DNA of 24,227 nucleotides from NCBI GenBank assembly GCA_023128855.1, contig JAGMDE010000011.1:1-24227 (forward strand), in the 5' to 3' direction. The position numbers were made by a program, and so were the translations under genes. Source of the DNA: Thermoplasmatales archaeon (GTDB lineage Archaea; Thermoplasmatota; E2; DHVEG-1). Below the pieces are notes generated by a model. That model was given only the letters and a program-made list of their open reading frames with translations. It did not search any database and had not been told where the DNA came from. Shown here piece after piece: positions 13,641 to 21,864 of the stretch (positions are counted from its first letter, which is position 1; each line of letters starts with the position of its first letter).

Positions 13641-16281
13641 TTATCAAAACAAATGCAGCGATTACTGCATATTCTATGAATTGCGCAATCTCTTCAGGTG
13701 ATAGATTTAAGAATGTTATTAAATGTTCGCTGAAATGAGGAATGCTCACTAATAGTTGTGCCCCATTTGAGCCAATAACAATAAGGTATTCTGGATGAGA
13801 ACCGTCATTATTTGGATTAAGAATATCATCGATATCGTCAGCCATCATTACTGATTCTCCGTCGTATTCAACCAAGATCCCTAGATTTGGGTTGAATGTA
13901 GATAAATCAACGTTTATAGCAATTGTTTTTCCTGTACTGTTTTCATCGCCACTTACTTTAAACGATACCCTGCCTTTTTCGATGAATAGTTCAGAAATGG
14001 TTACATTGTTATAGAGAAGGATTTCATGTTCATATCTATTGTTTTCATGCCAGATACTTATCTCTCCGCCGACATTACCAATTTTAATTGCTCTAAGGAT
14101 ATCTTCATTATCATTTGCTTCATCTGGTCTAGGAAGAACTTCAAATGTGGTTTCTACGTCCAATACAAAGTCCAATTTAATTTTTTGATTTGCTTCTACT
14201 TCAATAATTTCAGTTGGAGAATGAAGCCATTTCCAATCGGCTTTTAACTCATAGCTACCTGGCAACAGTTGAATACTGAAATTGCCGTTTTCATCTGTGA
14301 ATTCAACTCTCCAGAGCTGATAGGCATCTTGAATTTCATTTCCAAATTGTCTATATAAAACAGTTGCATCTGCAAGTGGAACGATAGAGCCATCAGTTTT
14401 TTTTTCAAACACTGTACCATAAATGAACCCAAGTTCCAGTTCCTGCCAAATAGACTCATGTAAATTGAAATCAACCTGTGTACCCTTGCCTTCTTCTACT
14501 ACCACAACCATTTTTCCCATCGTCCAGTAACCATCTTTACTAGCCTCAACCGAATAGGTACCAGGTTCAACAGAAACATTGTAATTTCCATCCTGATTTG
14601 TATAAGCAGATGCCACAGTATCATCATTCAAAATCACACTAACCAAAGCATCCTCCATTGGAAATGTACCATTATCATTTGTACCTAACACTGTACCATA
14701 AATCCAACCCGCCCATTGAAACCCACTTTCAAATAAATTGAAATCAACCTCAGTGCCTATACCAGCTTCTACAATAACTTCCATTTTTCCCATTGTGAGA
14801 TAGCCATCTTTACTGGCTTCTACGCTGTAAGTACCAGCTTCAATACCGAAAATTGGGTAAAAACCAGTTGGATATGTATAAACAGAATCCACAAATTGTC
14901 CATCTGAAGTTTTAACAGTAATCAAAGCATCCTCTAATGGAAATGTACCATTATCATTTGTACCTAACACGGTCCCATAAATCCAACCTGGACCTCCTGG
15001 GATTTGTGGTAAATCAAGATTAACTCTTGTGCCTGCACCTGATTCTACCACTACATTTAGATTTACAGCTCCTATATAACCCTCTTTAGTTGCTTCTACG
15101 CTATAAGTACCAGCTTCAACGGGGGAAAAGAAGTAGCGCCCATCCGAATCTGTATACTCGGAAGCTACAAACTGTCCATCTGAAGTTTTAACTATGACTA
15201 AGGCATCCTCTAATAGATAGTTACTACCATCATCTGTAATACCAAAAACCTGACCCCAAATATAACCGTCAATAGGTTGTGCAGAAAACTCCCAAACACC
15301 CAATAAAGTATTTGTAGGAGAAAAAGTAAGGGATATAGTACCATAACAATCTGTTATCTGATCACCAGGAGTAATATAAGAAACTAAACCAGAGGCATCA
15401 CAATTACCAGAAATCGCGATATCACTCCAAAATACATCAGGAACACCAACAGAAGTTACAGTCAAAGTATTATCACCATCATCCATTAAAAAAGAAATAT
15501 CGGGACCAGGTGAAAAAGACCAACTTCCAAGTACTGTACCAGTAGGCAAATAAGTGAGAGAAATTACACCATAGCAACCAAAAATAGTATTACCCGCAGT
15601 AACATAAGTACCCAAACTACTAGTATCACACACACCAGAAACTTCAATATCACTCCACAAAACGTCATCTGGATCCACAGAAGTAATAGTAAAAGTATTA
15701 GCAAAATCAGCCGTAACAAAAGTAATTGATGGATGTGGAGAAAAATCCCAAGTACCAAATAAAGTATTTGTAGGAATATAAGTAAGAGATATTGTACCAT
15801 AACAATTTGTTATCTGATCACCGGCTGTTACAAAATCATCAAGACCAGAAGTATTGCAATTACCAACAAATTCGAATTTATCCCAACGTACATATTCAGG
15901 ACTTACAGAAACCAAGGTTATAATATTTGTGTCATCGTTCCAAGTGTAAGCAATGGAAGGAAAATCAAAAAATGTGTAAGAACCTAAAAGAGTGCCTGTG
16001 GGCAAATAAGTAATTTCTATACTGCCATAACAATTAAAAATTACATCACCAGCAGTGACATAAGTGCCAAGATTACTTGTATTACACTGCCCCGAAAACT
16101 CTATATCACTCCACAAAACATCAGAGGGAGCCACAGAGGCAATAGTAATATTACAAGGAATAGGTTCATAAATAAAAGTAATATCTGGATCATCATCAGC
16201 TTTAACTTGATCTACAGCTATACTTAATTGTAATATCATAAGCATAGACATTCCGATCGTCAATATTTTTCCGATTCTCAT
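13597..16281 (-). CDS. Large surface protein: four Cys-paired beta repeats, four carboxypeptidase-regulatory-like domains, C-terminal anchor
   Basis: An 894-residue protein predicted to stand on the cell surface. Signal peptide 1-28. Residues 32-335 hold four tandem repeats with an exact 76-residue period: the first cysteines are C66, C142, C218, C294 and the second C84, C160, C236, C312, always 18 apart, so each repeat probably has one disulfide. The consensus DVLWSDIE-SG-C...YVTAGD-I--CYG-ISLTY-PT-TLLG resembles the outer beta domain of archaeal pilins and archaellins (inference). Four carboxypeptidase-regulatory-like (CarboxypepD_reg) domains follow at about 339-425, 432-515, 525-608 and 618-708, then a beta-rich stalk, one TM helix at about 870-888 and the tail MFRKGKED. 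GTGAT precedes the ATG. The ligand or role is unknown; adhesion or scaffolding is plausible. Confidence 0.85.
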   Translation of the reverse strand: MRIGKILTIGMSMLMILQLSIAVDQVKADDDPDITFIYEPIPCNITIASVAPSDVLWSDIEFSGQCNTSNLGTYVTAGDVIFNCYGSIEITYLPTGTLLGSYTFFDFPSIAYTWNDDTNIITLVSVSPEYVRWDKFEFVGNCNTSGLDDFVTAGDQITNCYGTISLTYIPTNTLFGTWDFSPHPSITFVTADFANTFTITSVDPDDVLWSDIEVSGVCDTSSLGTYVTAGNTIFGCYGVISLTYLPTGTVLGSWSFSPGPDISFLMDDGDNTLTVTSVGVPDVFWSDIAISGNCDASGLVSYITPGDQITDCYGTISLTFSPTNTLLGVWEFSAQPIDGYIWGQVFGITDDGSNYLLEDALVIVKTSDGQFVASEYTDSDGRYFFSPVEAGTYSVEATKEGYIGAVNLNVVVESGAGTRVNLDLPQIPGGPGWIYGTVLGTNDNGTFPLEDALITVKTSDGQFVDSVYTYPTGFYPIFGIEAGTYSVEASKDGYLTMGKMEVIVEAGIGTEVDFNLFESGFQWAGWIYGTVLGTNDNGTFPMEDALVSVILNDDTVASAYTNQDGNYNVSVEPGTYSVEASKDGYWTMGKMVVVVEEGKGTQVDFNLHESIWQELELGFIYGTVFEKKTDGSIVPLADATVLYRQFGNEIQDAYQLWRVEFTDENGNFSIQLLPGSYELKADWKWLHSPTEIIEVEANQKIKLDFVLDVETTFEVLPRPDEANDNEDILRAIKIGNVGGEISIWHENNRYEHEILLYNNVTISELFIEKGRVSFKVSGDENSTGKTIAINVDLSTFNPNLGILVEYDGESVMMADDIDDILNPNNDGSHPEYLIVIGSNGAQLLVSIPHFSEHLITFLNLSPEEIAQFIEYAVIAAFVLIIIAAVVMFRKGKED

Positions 16282-16384
16282 TTTTTATCACTAAAGGGAT
16301 ATGGGAGCTCGAAAGTATATAAAGAATATGGAACAAACATCGAACAATAAAATCAGAAAAACATAATAAAAATAACTAATATCA

Positions 16385-17497
16385 TTATTTCTGTATCACA
16401 ATAGTGATTACATCACCATCTTCTAGCTTATGATCAAGACCAACCTTTTGTATATCATGTTTTGCAGAAGGACCTGATACAGTTGCATATCTAAACTTAT
16501 CTTTAAATTCTCGATGAAGTTTTCTACATACTGCTTCAACTGTATCTCCTTTTCTCAAAATAAGAGGCTCGTCCATATCAGCAGATTTACCAGCAGGTTT
16601 CATATAAACACGGATAAAACGAAGTTCTGAAAAAATCATCTCCTTCAGTTTATTTAGCCCAGTATATTTTTTTGCAGAGATAGGTATAACTTTCCAACCA
16701 CTTCTTTTTATTTTTTTAATTTGTGATTGAAGCGTCTTTTCAGGTATTATATCTATTTTGTTAATAAGAACTACTGCAGGGGCATAAATCCTATTTTGAA
16801 CAAAGACATCAATAAGTTCATCCTCAGTTACATCTTGTCGAATAACGATTTCAGCATTAATTACATATTCAGAAGAAATTGATTTTGCAATTTCTTCATT
16901 AATATGTGTAAGTTTTTTAGTTGACTTAATTGTAATACCACCTTGACCTGATTTTTTAATAACAACATTAGGTTTCTTCTGGTTTAAGCGAAGTCCAGCC
17001 TTGTGTAATTCTTCTGCCATCATATCAAGATGATCTTTATGTTGAGCGTCTATCATAAATAAAATTAAATCAACATTTCTAACAGCAGAAAGAACCTCTC
17101 TACCCCTACCTTTACCCTCTGACGCACCAGAAATTAAACCAGGCAAATCTAAAATTTGGATATCCGCACCCTTATATTTTAGCATCCCTGGTATTGCATC
17201 TAAGGTTGTAAAATCATAACTACCGATTCTGCTTTTTGCATCAGTAAATCGATTTATTAGAGTACTTTTTCCAATACTGGGAAAACCAATAAGGGCAACA
17301 GTTGCATCACCGTGTTTTTTTATGGCAAAACCTTTTCCTTTAGCGCCTGCACTTTTTCTTTTTTCAACTTCGGATCTTAGCCTTGCAAGCTTTGCTTTTA
17401 ATTTACCTATATGGTGCTCAGTAGCCTTGTTTTTCTGTGTATTGAAGATTTCATCTTCTATATCTTTAATCTGTTTTTCAATTGATGATATTTCCAT
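16385..17497 (-). CDS. DRG-family GTPase with TGS domain
   Basis: A cytoplasmic translation-associated GTPase of the DRG/Rbg group within the Obg superfamily. From the ATG at 17497 it has 370 residues, the family's usual size: an N-terminal coiled region (about 1-60), G domain with G1 GFPSIGKS, G3 DLPG, G4 NKID and G5 SAKK, and a C-terminal TGS domain (LRKGDTVEAVCRKLHREFKDKFRYA...DGDVITIVI). The frame extends to a TTG at 17512, but the TATA box at 17524-17534 (TTTTTATAAAA on the minus strand) predicts a start of transcription near 17502 and leaves only a few leader bases before the ATG at 17497. Eukaryotic DRGs act with polysomes; the archaeal partner is not known to me. Confidence 0.92.
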   Translation of the reverse strand: MEISSIEKQIKDIEDEIFNTQKNKATEHHIGKLKAKLARLRSEVEKRKSAGAKGKGFAIKKHGDATVALIGFPSIGKSTLINRFTDAKSRIGSYDFTTLDAIPGMLKYKGADIQILDLPGLISGASEGKGRGREVLSAVRNVDLILFMIDAQHKDHLDMMAEELHKAGLRLNQKKPNVVIKKSGQGGITIKSTKKLTHINEEIAKSISSEYVINAEIVIRQDVTEDELIDVFVQNRIYAPAVVLINKIDIIPEKTLQSQIKKIKRSGWKVIPISAKKYTGLNKLKEMIFSELRFIRVYMKPAGKSADMDEPLILRKGDTVEAVCRKLHREFKDKFRYATVSGPSAKHDIQKVGLDHKLEDGDVITIVIQK

Positions 17498-17710
17498 AAT
17501 TAAAATATGCAAATAATTGAGGGTTTTATAAAAACTATCTAAAAAATCTAAATTTTGTTTTTATTTTAGGTTTTTTGCATTGTTGAAATGAAACCAGTGT
17601 AAAAAATAAATAATTTAATTATTTAAATATAAAAGGATGTTTTTCCATAATATTTATATACAATTAAATTGGTTATGTAATATATAAACAATTACAACTG
17701 GGGAAAAATT
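17498..17710. promoter_or_regulatory. Divergent promoter region between DRG and the amidotransferase-like gene
   Basis: It holds a minus-strand TATA box (17524-17534), an AT-only perfect inverted repeat AAATAATT-T-AATTATTT (17608-17624), plus-strand TATA-like boxes TTTATATA (about 17652-17659) and TATATAAAC (about 17681-17689), and GGGG (17700-17703) seven bases before the ATG at 17711. No gene is seen here. The inverted repeat may be only low-complexity sequence. Confidence 0.4.
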
Positions 17711-19306
17711 ATGAAATTAAAAATTCTTGCAATTGCAATAATGCTAATAATGGTTAGTAGTGCTTTTCTTGTAACAGCTAAAGTAAAAGATAACAACAGT
17801 CTGGAAAAAACCTTAACTTTTGATACAAAAGAAATACGTGTAGCAATTTATACTGATACAAAAGATGAAGCATATTTTATGCTCCCCTTAAAAAATTATA
17901 ATTGGAAGGTAGGTAATACAAAATATTATTTTGTTCCTAACCTGATAACAACCAAAAGCATATTGAAAGGAGAATTAAATACAGATAACTATGATGTGTT
18001 AATCTATTCGTTCGGTCAAGCAGACCAATATCTTTTAAATACAGGTTTTTCAAGGTTACCTAAGAACAAAATAGTAGTGAGAAATATCTTAAATTTCATA
18101 AAAGATGGAGGTGGATACTATGGTTCTTGTGGTGGTTGTGGAATTGCAGGGGGTATGAAAAATAAGCCAAAAACATTTCTTGAAAGAATGATGTATAAAA
18201 GTTCCTTAGGGATATCTGGGGTTGAGTTTGAATATAATACAGCAATACCTCTTGTAACCGAAATGATGAGAAGAGGACCAGAATCTGTAGATATGCAGGC
18301 ATATTTACTTTATTCTGGTTGGTATACGTCAAATCCACATGATATGAATTTTTCAGGCATCTGTCCTGATATTAATATTTCCAAAGATAACTCAATTTTT
18401 GATGATTTTGTAGGAGATACTAGAAAAATACGTTGGATAGGTTTTCCGGCATTAGAGGTTCCTGAACAGCCCGATAGAGAAATTACAGTCCTTGCTAGAT
18501 TTCCATCTGAGGAAATATCTGATAATACATCTGCACAAATTCATTATTGGACATATACTGGTGGCATCCGTGGTTTAATTAAAGGACTCATTTTTGGAAA
18601 TAGTAAATTTACTTGCTTTAAAAATTTAGGTATTCTTATGAGACCATGGCTTTTTTCTAGTGACTGGGAAAAAACAGATAAGATTTTGGAAACATATGTG
18701 GCAAATAAACCTTTTATGACTGCGGAGATCTATCCTAATGAAAATAAAGCAAGAATTGTTCGATGCCCTGGGCATCCTGAGTTGGTAACATGGTGGGGTG
18801 GGTATCTGCAGGATATGGATGATACAGATAAGAATAACCTTTACAAAGGTTTTTATAAGTTAGTCGATGCAATCCCTCTTAATGAGACAATAGAAGATGA
18901 GATCACCTATAATTATTGTATCATTCGCAGGATTGCTGCTTGGGAAGCAAAAATACCAGATAACGATCTCCCGTCAGTATATGGGGCCTCACAAGTTAGC
19001 GATATTAGTCCATATAACCAATCGTCTCCTTTTACTATAATTGGTAATACAAAAGAAGAAGCAAATTGTATTGTCTCTTTAGATTTATACTATCGATATT
19101 CTACTGATAATTCATCAAATAATTGGAGTGCTTGGAAACTTTATGAAACAGATACAGACGGTTCTAATGGGTGGTTATGGGAATTCAACTCACCAAATGG
19201 ATCAGGCTACTACCAGTTTTACTCAATAAGACATGTAGTATACCATGATCGCACAGAAGCTGAAACAGTTCCACCTGGACCAGATGCAGTTGCTTATGTA
19301 GAATAG
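17711..19306 (+). CDS. Secreted class I glutamine-amidotransferase-like protein (BPL_N type) with C-terminal Ig-like domain
   Basis: A 531-residue protein with a signal peptide (1-23). Residues about 41-390 form an amidotransferase-like fold related to the N-terminal domain of eukaryotic biotin-protein ligases. The nucleophile elbow is DGGGYYGSCGGC (C140), and GHPE at 354-357 supplies the His (H355) and Glu (E357), so the Cys-His-Glu triad seems complete. Residues about 425-531 form the beta domain common on archaeal surface proteins (LYYRYSTDNSSNNWSAW, GYYQFYSIRHVV). There is no membrane anchor. An extracellular enzyme with this triad could be a peptidase or amidase; that is inference. It is followed by a decayed NosD-type fragment. 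Confidence 0.75.
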   Translation: MKLKILAIAIMLIMVSSAFLVTAKVKDNNSLEKTLTFDTKEIRVAIYTDTKDEAYFMLPLKNYNWKVGNTKYYFVPNLITTKSILKGELNTDNYDVLIYSFGQADQYLLNTGFSRLPKNKIVVRNILNFIKDGGGYYGSCGGCGIAGGMKNKPKTFLERMMYKSSLGISGVEFEYNTAIPLVTEMMRRGPESVDMQAYLLYSGWYTSNPHDMNFSGICPDINISKDNSIFDDFVGDTRKIRWIGFPALEVPEQPDREITVLARFPSEEISDNTSAQIHYWTYTGGIRGLIKGLIFGNSKFTCFKNLGILMRPWLFSSDWEKTDKILETYVANKPFMTAEIYPNENKARIVRCPGHPELVTWWGGYLQDMDDTDKNNLYKGFYKLVDAIPLNETIEDEITYNYCIIRRIAAWEAKIPDNDLPSVYGASQVSDISPYNQSSPFTIIGNTKEEANCIVSLDLYYRYSTDNSSNNWSAWKLYETDTDGSNGWLWEFNSPNGSGYYQFYSIRHVVYHDRTEAETVPPGPDAVAYVE

Positions 19307-19342
19307 ACAAAACAACGATGAAATGCATTAAAAAGATAATAA

Positions 19343-19524
19343 TCGTCAAACAAGTTTTATAAACAATATTATTTGAAAATAGAAGGTAATTACTGGGATG
19401 ACTATAGAGGTTTAAAAGAATAGTGAATCCTGATAATGATAGTTTTGGGAATATCCCGTATTGTATCCCAATTTTGCAATTTGACAGACATCCAAATTTA
19501 GAGGCATATTATATATCGATATAA
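19343..19524 (+). pseudogene. Relic of the C-terminal end of a NosD-type beta-helix surface protein
   Basis: One plus-strand frame reads SSNKFYKQYYLKIEGNYWDD then YRGLKE and stops (TAG, 19421-19423). Shifted by two bases, the next frame reads NPDNDSFGNIPYCIP, then ILQFDRHPNL, to the TAA at 19522. Together they match the conserved ending of archaeal NosD/parallel beta-helix surface proteins, GNYWDDY-G-D-DGDGIGD-PY-IP-----D-YPL. An in-frame stop, a frameshift and a degraded Asp-rich stretch mark it as non-functional. No start codon or body of the gene is present between it and the amidotransferase-like gene. Confidence 0.7.
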
Positions 19525-19550
19525 ACCTCTCTTTTTTCATTATTTTCCTT
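19500..19550 (+). terminator. Hairpin and T-rich terminator after the NosD relic
   Basis: AGAGG (19500-19504) pairs with CCTCT (19526-19530) across an AT loop, and CTTTTTTC and further T-runs follow. It may end transcripts from the amidotransferase-like gene. Confidence 0.4.
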
Positions 19551-19607
19551 TTTTGTTTTTTAAATAAAATCAGTTTAGTTGAAGAGGTTTAATAAAAAAT
19601 TTTTGAG

Positions 19608-20543
19608 TTATTTTGTAATATGCGTACCAGTTTTACCCTGAAATGCGTCCCATCCTTTTTCAACATCTGATATTATTACTTTTTTTCCACCAGATTCAAT
19701 AAATCTAATAGCCGCCAATATTTTTGGACCCATACTGCCTGGTGGAAAATGCCCTGCATCATAATATTTCTTTAAATCTTTTAGAGAAACGTTATCTAAA
19801 GCCTTTTGTTCAGGAGTATTATAATTTAGAAAAACTTTTTCCACATTTGTAAGGATTAACAAAAGCTCTGCATTAATTGACTCAGCAAGCCGTTCAGATG
19901 CAAGATCCTTATCAATAACAGCCTCAAGACCATCAAGGCCCCATCCCTCTTTTTCAATAACTGGCATACCACCTCCGCCAGAGGCAATAACTATTATGTT
20001 ATCATCGAGCATTTTATTGATTATATCTCCTTCAACTATAGATTTTGGATCAGGAGAAGGTGCTAGTATTCTCCAACCATCTTGGAATTCTTTAACTTGA
20101 AAACCTTCTTCTTTAATCTCATCGATCTCTTCTTCAGAATAATAAGGGCCAATAGGTTTAGTAGGATTCTTAAAAGAAGCGTCATCTTCATCTACTAAAA
20201 CCTGAGTAATCAGAGCAACAACTGGTCTATCAATATTTGCTTTATGTAAAGCGTTAGATAAGCATTGCTGAACCATATAACCAATTAAACCTTCACTCTC
20301 TGCAACACAGATTCCGAGAGGCATAGCAGGTGTAATGTCCTTTGCAAGATCATTCTGAAGAAGTATAGCACCAACTTGAGGACCATTACCATGAGTTATT
20401 ACTATGTCCCATCCTTCTTTAATAATCTTAACAATTGATTTTATAACTTCACGTGTATTTTCAAACTGTTCGTAAATAGTTCCATCCTGACCTTTTTTAA
20501 TTAATGCATTTCCACCAAGAGCAACTATCGCTTTTTTCCTCAT
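19608..20543 (-). CDS. arcC: Carbamate kinase
   Basis: Converts carbamoyl phosphate and ADP to carbamate and ATP, reversibly; in fermenters it draws ATP from arginine, citrulline or similar breakdown. The 311-residue protein is of typical length, with VALGGNALIKKG at 7-18, THGNGPQVG near 49-57, the SEGLIGYMVQQ and ASGGGGMPV segments, DKDLASERLA near 212-221 and the C-terminal PPGSMGPKI and GTHITK. Neither arginine deiminase nor ornithine carbamoyltransferase is nearby. A minus-strand TATA box at 20570-20580 gives a very short leader. It is divergent from the isoaspartate methyltransferase gene. Confidence 0.94.
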   Translation of the reverse strand: MRKKAIVALGGNALIKKGQDGTIYEQFENTREVIKSIVKIIKEGWDIVITHGNGPQVGAILLQNDLAKDITPAMPLGICVAESEGLIGYMVQQCLSNALHKANIDRPVVALITQVLVDEDDASFKNPTKPIGPYYSEEEIDEIKEEGFQVKEFQDGWRILAPSPDPKSIVEGDIINKMLDDNIIVIASGGGGMPVIEKEGWGLDGLEAVIDKDLASERLAESINAELLLILTNVEKVFLNYNTPEQKALDNVSLKDLKKYYDAGHFPPGSMGPKILAAIRFIESGGKKVIISDVEKGWDAFQGKTGTHITK

Positions 20544-20569
20544 AACAATAAGGGGTAAAACATTGTTTT

Positions 20570-20613
20570 TGTATAAAAAACATAACTATGGAGATTAAAC
20601 ACAATTATATACC
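20570..20613. promoter_or_regulatory. Divergent promoters of arcC and pcm
   Basis: Minus strand: TTTTTTATAC (20570-20580) about 27 bases before a start near 20548. Plus strand: AATTATATACC (20603-20613) is centred 27 bases before the ATG at 20635, so pcm is predicted to be leaderless. Confidence 0.5.
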
Positions 20614-20634
20614 TTTATTTGTTTTGATTTTAAT

Positions 20635-21276
20635 ATGAATTTTAAGGATAAGCGTATAGAACTAGTAAATAAACTAAAAAGAGAGAGGCGGATCTATACA
20701 AGAGAAATTGAAAAGGCTTTTTTAGAAACACCTAGAGAGATGTTTGTCCCTGAATCATTAAAAAATTGTGCATATATCGATACACCTCTAGAAATTGGAA
20801 ATGGCCAAACAATATCTGCACCTCATATGGTAGCAATAATGGTAGAAGCATTTGACCTAAAAAAAGGATTGAAGGTTTTAGAAATTGGAGCAGGATCTGG
20901 TTATCACGCAGCAATTGTATCAAAGATAGTAGGAGAAAAGGGACATGTGTATACAGTAGAAAGACACGAATCTTTAGTAGAATTTGCAAAGAAAAACCTT
21001 AAAAACGCAGGCATAACAAATGTTACAGTAGAAACTGGAGATGGATCAGAAGGGCTTTCAAAATATGCGCCTTATGATCGAATTTATGTAACCTGTGCTG
21101 CACCTGATATCCCTTCTCCATTAGTAGATCAACTAAAAGATAATGGTACACTTATGATACCAGTCGGGAAAATGATATGCAACCTGGAATTAATTGAAAA
21201 AAAAGGAGATAAAATAGTAAAGAAGAATTTAGGTGGCTGTGCCTTTGTACCATTAGTTGGAAAATATGGACATTAA
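20635..21276 (+). CDS. pcm: Protein-L-isoaspartate O-methyltransferase
   Basis: Repairs aged proteins by methylating isoaspartyl residues, using SAM, in the cytoplasm. The 213-residue protein has the family's FVPESLKNCAYIDTPLEIGNG (with the substrate-binding QTISAPHMVA directly after), SAM motif I VLEIGAGSGYHAAI and motif II-like YDRIYVTCAAPDIP, plus the C-terminal FVPLVGKYG. The start at 20635 is set by the TATA box at 20603 and by family alignment. The last four bases overlap the stop of the convergent COG1839 gene. Confidence 0.95.
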   Translation: MNFKDKRIELVNKLKRERRIYTREIEKAFLETPREMFVPESLKNCAYIDTPLEIGNGQTISAPHMVAIMVEAFDLKKGLKVLEIGAGSGYHAAIVSKIVGEKGHVYTVERHESLVEFAKKNLKNAGITNVTVETGDGSEGLSKYAPYDRIYVTCAAPDIPSPLVDQLKDNGTLMIPVGKMICNLELIEKKGDKIVKKNLGGCAFVPLVGKYGH

Positions 21277-21776
21277 AGTTTGTATCCTATATCTCTAAGG
21301 AATTTTTTTCTCCAAGCAATCTCTTCCTTGTTTTCCACACCTTTTGGAACGAAACCATCTATAACACCAAGTATACCACGACCGATTTCATTACCCAGTT
21401 TAGATTCAGCTATTACTACCTTTGTTGGGTTAGCAGTTGCACAATAAATGGAGCAAACCTCAGGTATGTTCTTAATAGAGTTTAAAACGTTCAAGGGAAA
21501 ACAATCCTTCATGAAAATAATAAATGTATGACCAGCCCCAATGTTTGCTGCGTTTTTTTCAGCGAGTTTTTTAAGATCGGAATCATTTCCTTCGCTTCTT
21601 ATTTTACATGATCCGCTTGCTTCACAGAACGCAATACCAAATTTAGCATTAGGAACAGAGTTAACCATAGCCTCATAAAGATCTTCTACAGATTTTATGA
21701 AATGAGTTTGACCAAGGATAAAATTCATATCTTCAGGTTTTTCAATCTTTACTGTTTTTAATTCCATGTCCCCCAT
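21273..21776 (-). CDS. COG1839 adenosine-specific kinase-family protein
   Basis: A 167-residue protein of the COG1839/DUF355 family, known mainly from archaea; a structurally studied member was named adenosine-specific kinase, but the physiological role is not well settled. Visible conserved parts are ILGQTHFIKSVEDLYEAMV, KFGIAFCEASGSCKIRSEGND, AGHTFIIFMKDCFPLNVLN, YCATANPTKVVIAE and GRGILGVIDGF. GGAGGT lies seven bases before the ATG at 21776; the frame extends to a TTG at 21791 that overlaps this sequence and is unlikely. A further ATG at 21767, with GGGGG before it, is an alternative start. Confidence 0.85.
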   Translation of the reverse strand: MGDMELKTVKIEKPEDMNFILGQTHFIKSVEDLYEAMVNSVPNAKFGIAFCEASGSCKIRSEGNDSDLKKLAEKNAANIGAGHTFIIFMKDCFPLNVLNSIKNIPEVCSIYCATANPTKVVIAESKLGNEIGRGILGVIDGFVPKGVENKEEIAWRKKFLRDIGYKL

Positions 21777-21838
21777 TAAAGTTACCTCCAAAGATTAATT
21801 CTTTGATAGCATCATGTATGTGTTATATAAATATTATA

Positions 21839-21863
21839 TCAAAAAAAGAAAAAGAGAGAAGGA
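21839..21863 (-). terminator. T-rich terminator of the right-end surface protein gene
   Basis: Read on the minus strand, the sequence just after the stop at 21865 is a pyrimidine tract (CTCTCTTTTTCTTTTTTTG), typical of archaeal termination. Confidence 0.4.
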
Positions 21864-21864
21864 T

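Noticed and set aside
17608..17624. AT-only inverted repeat as a defined operator
   Set aside because: It is perfect but made only of A and T in very AT-rich DNA, so chance is a sufficient explanation; it is listed only as part of the promoter region.
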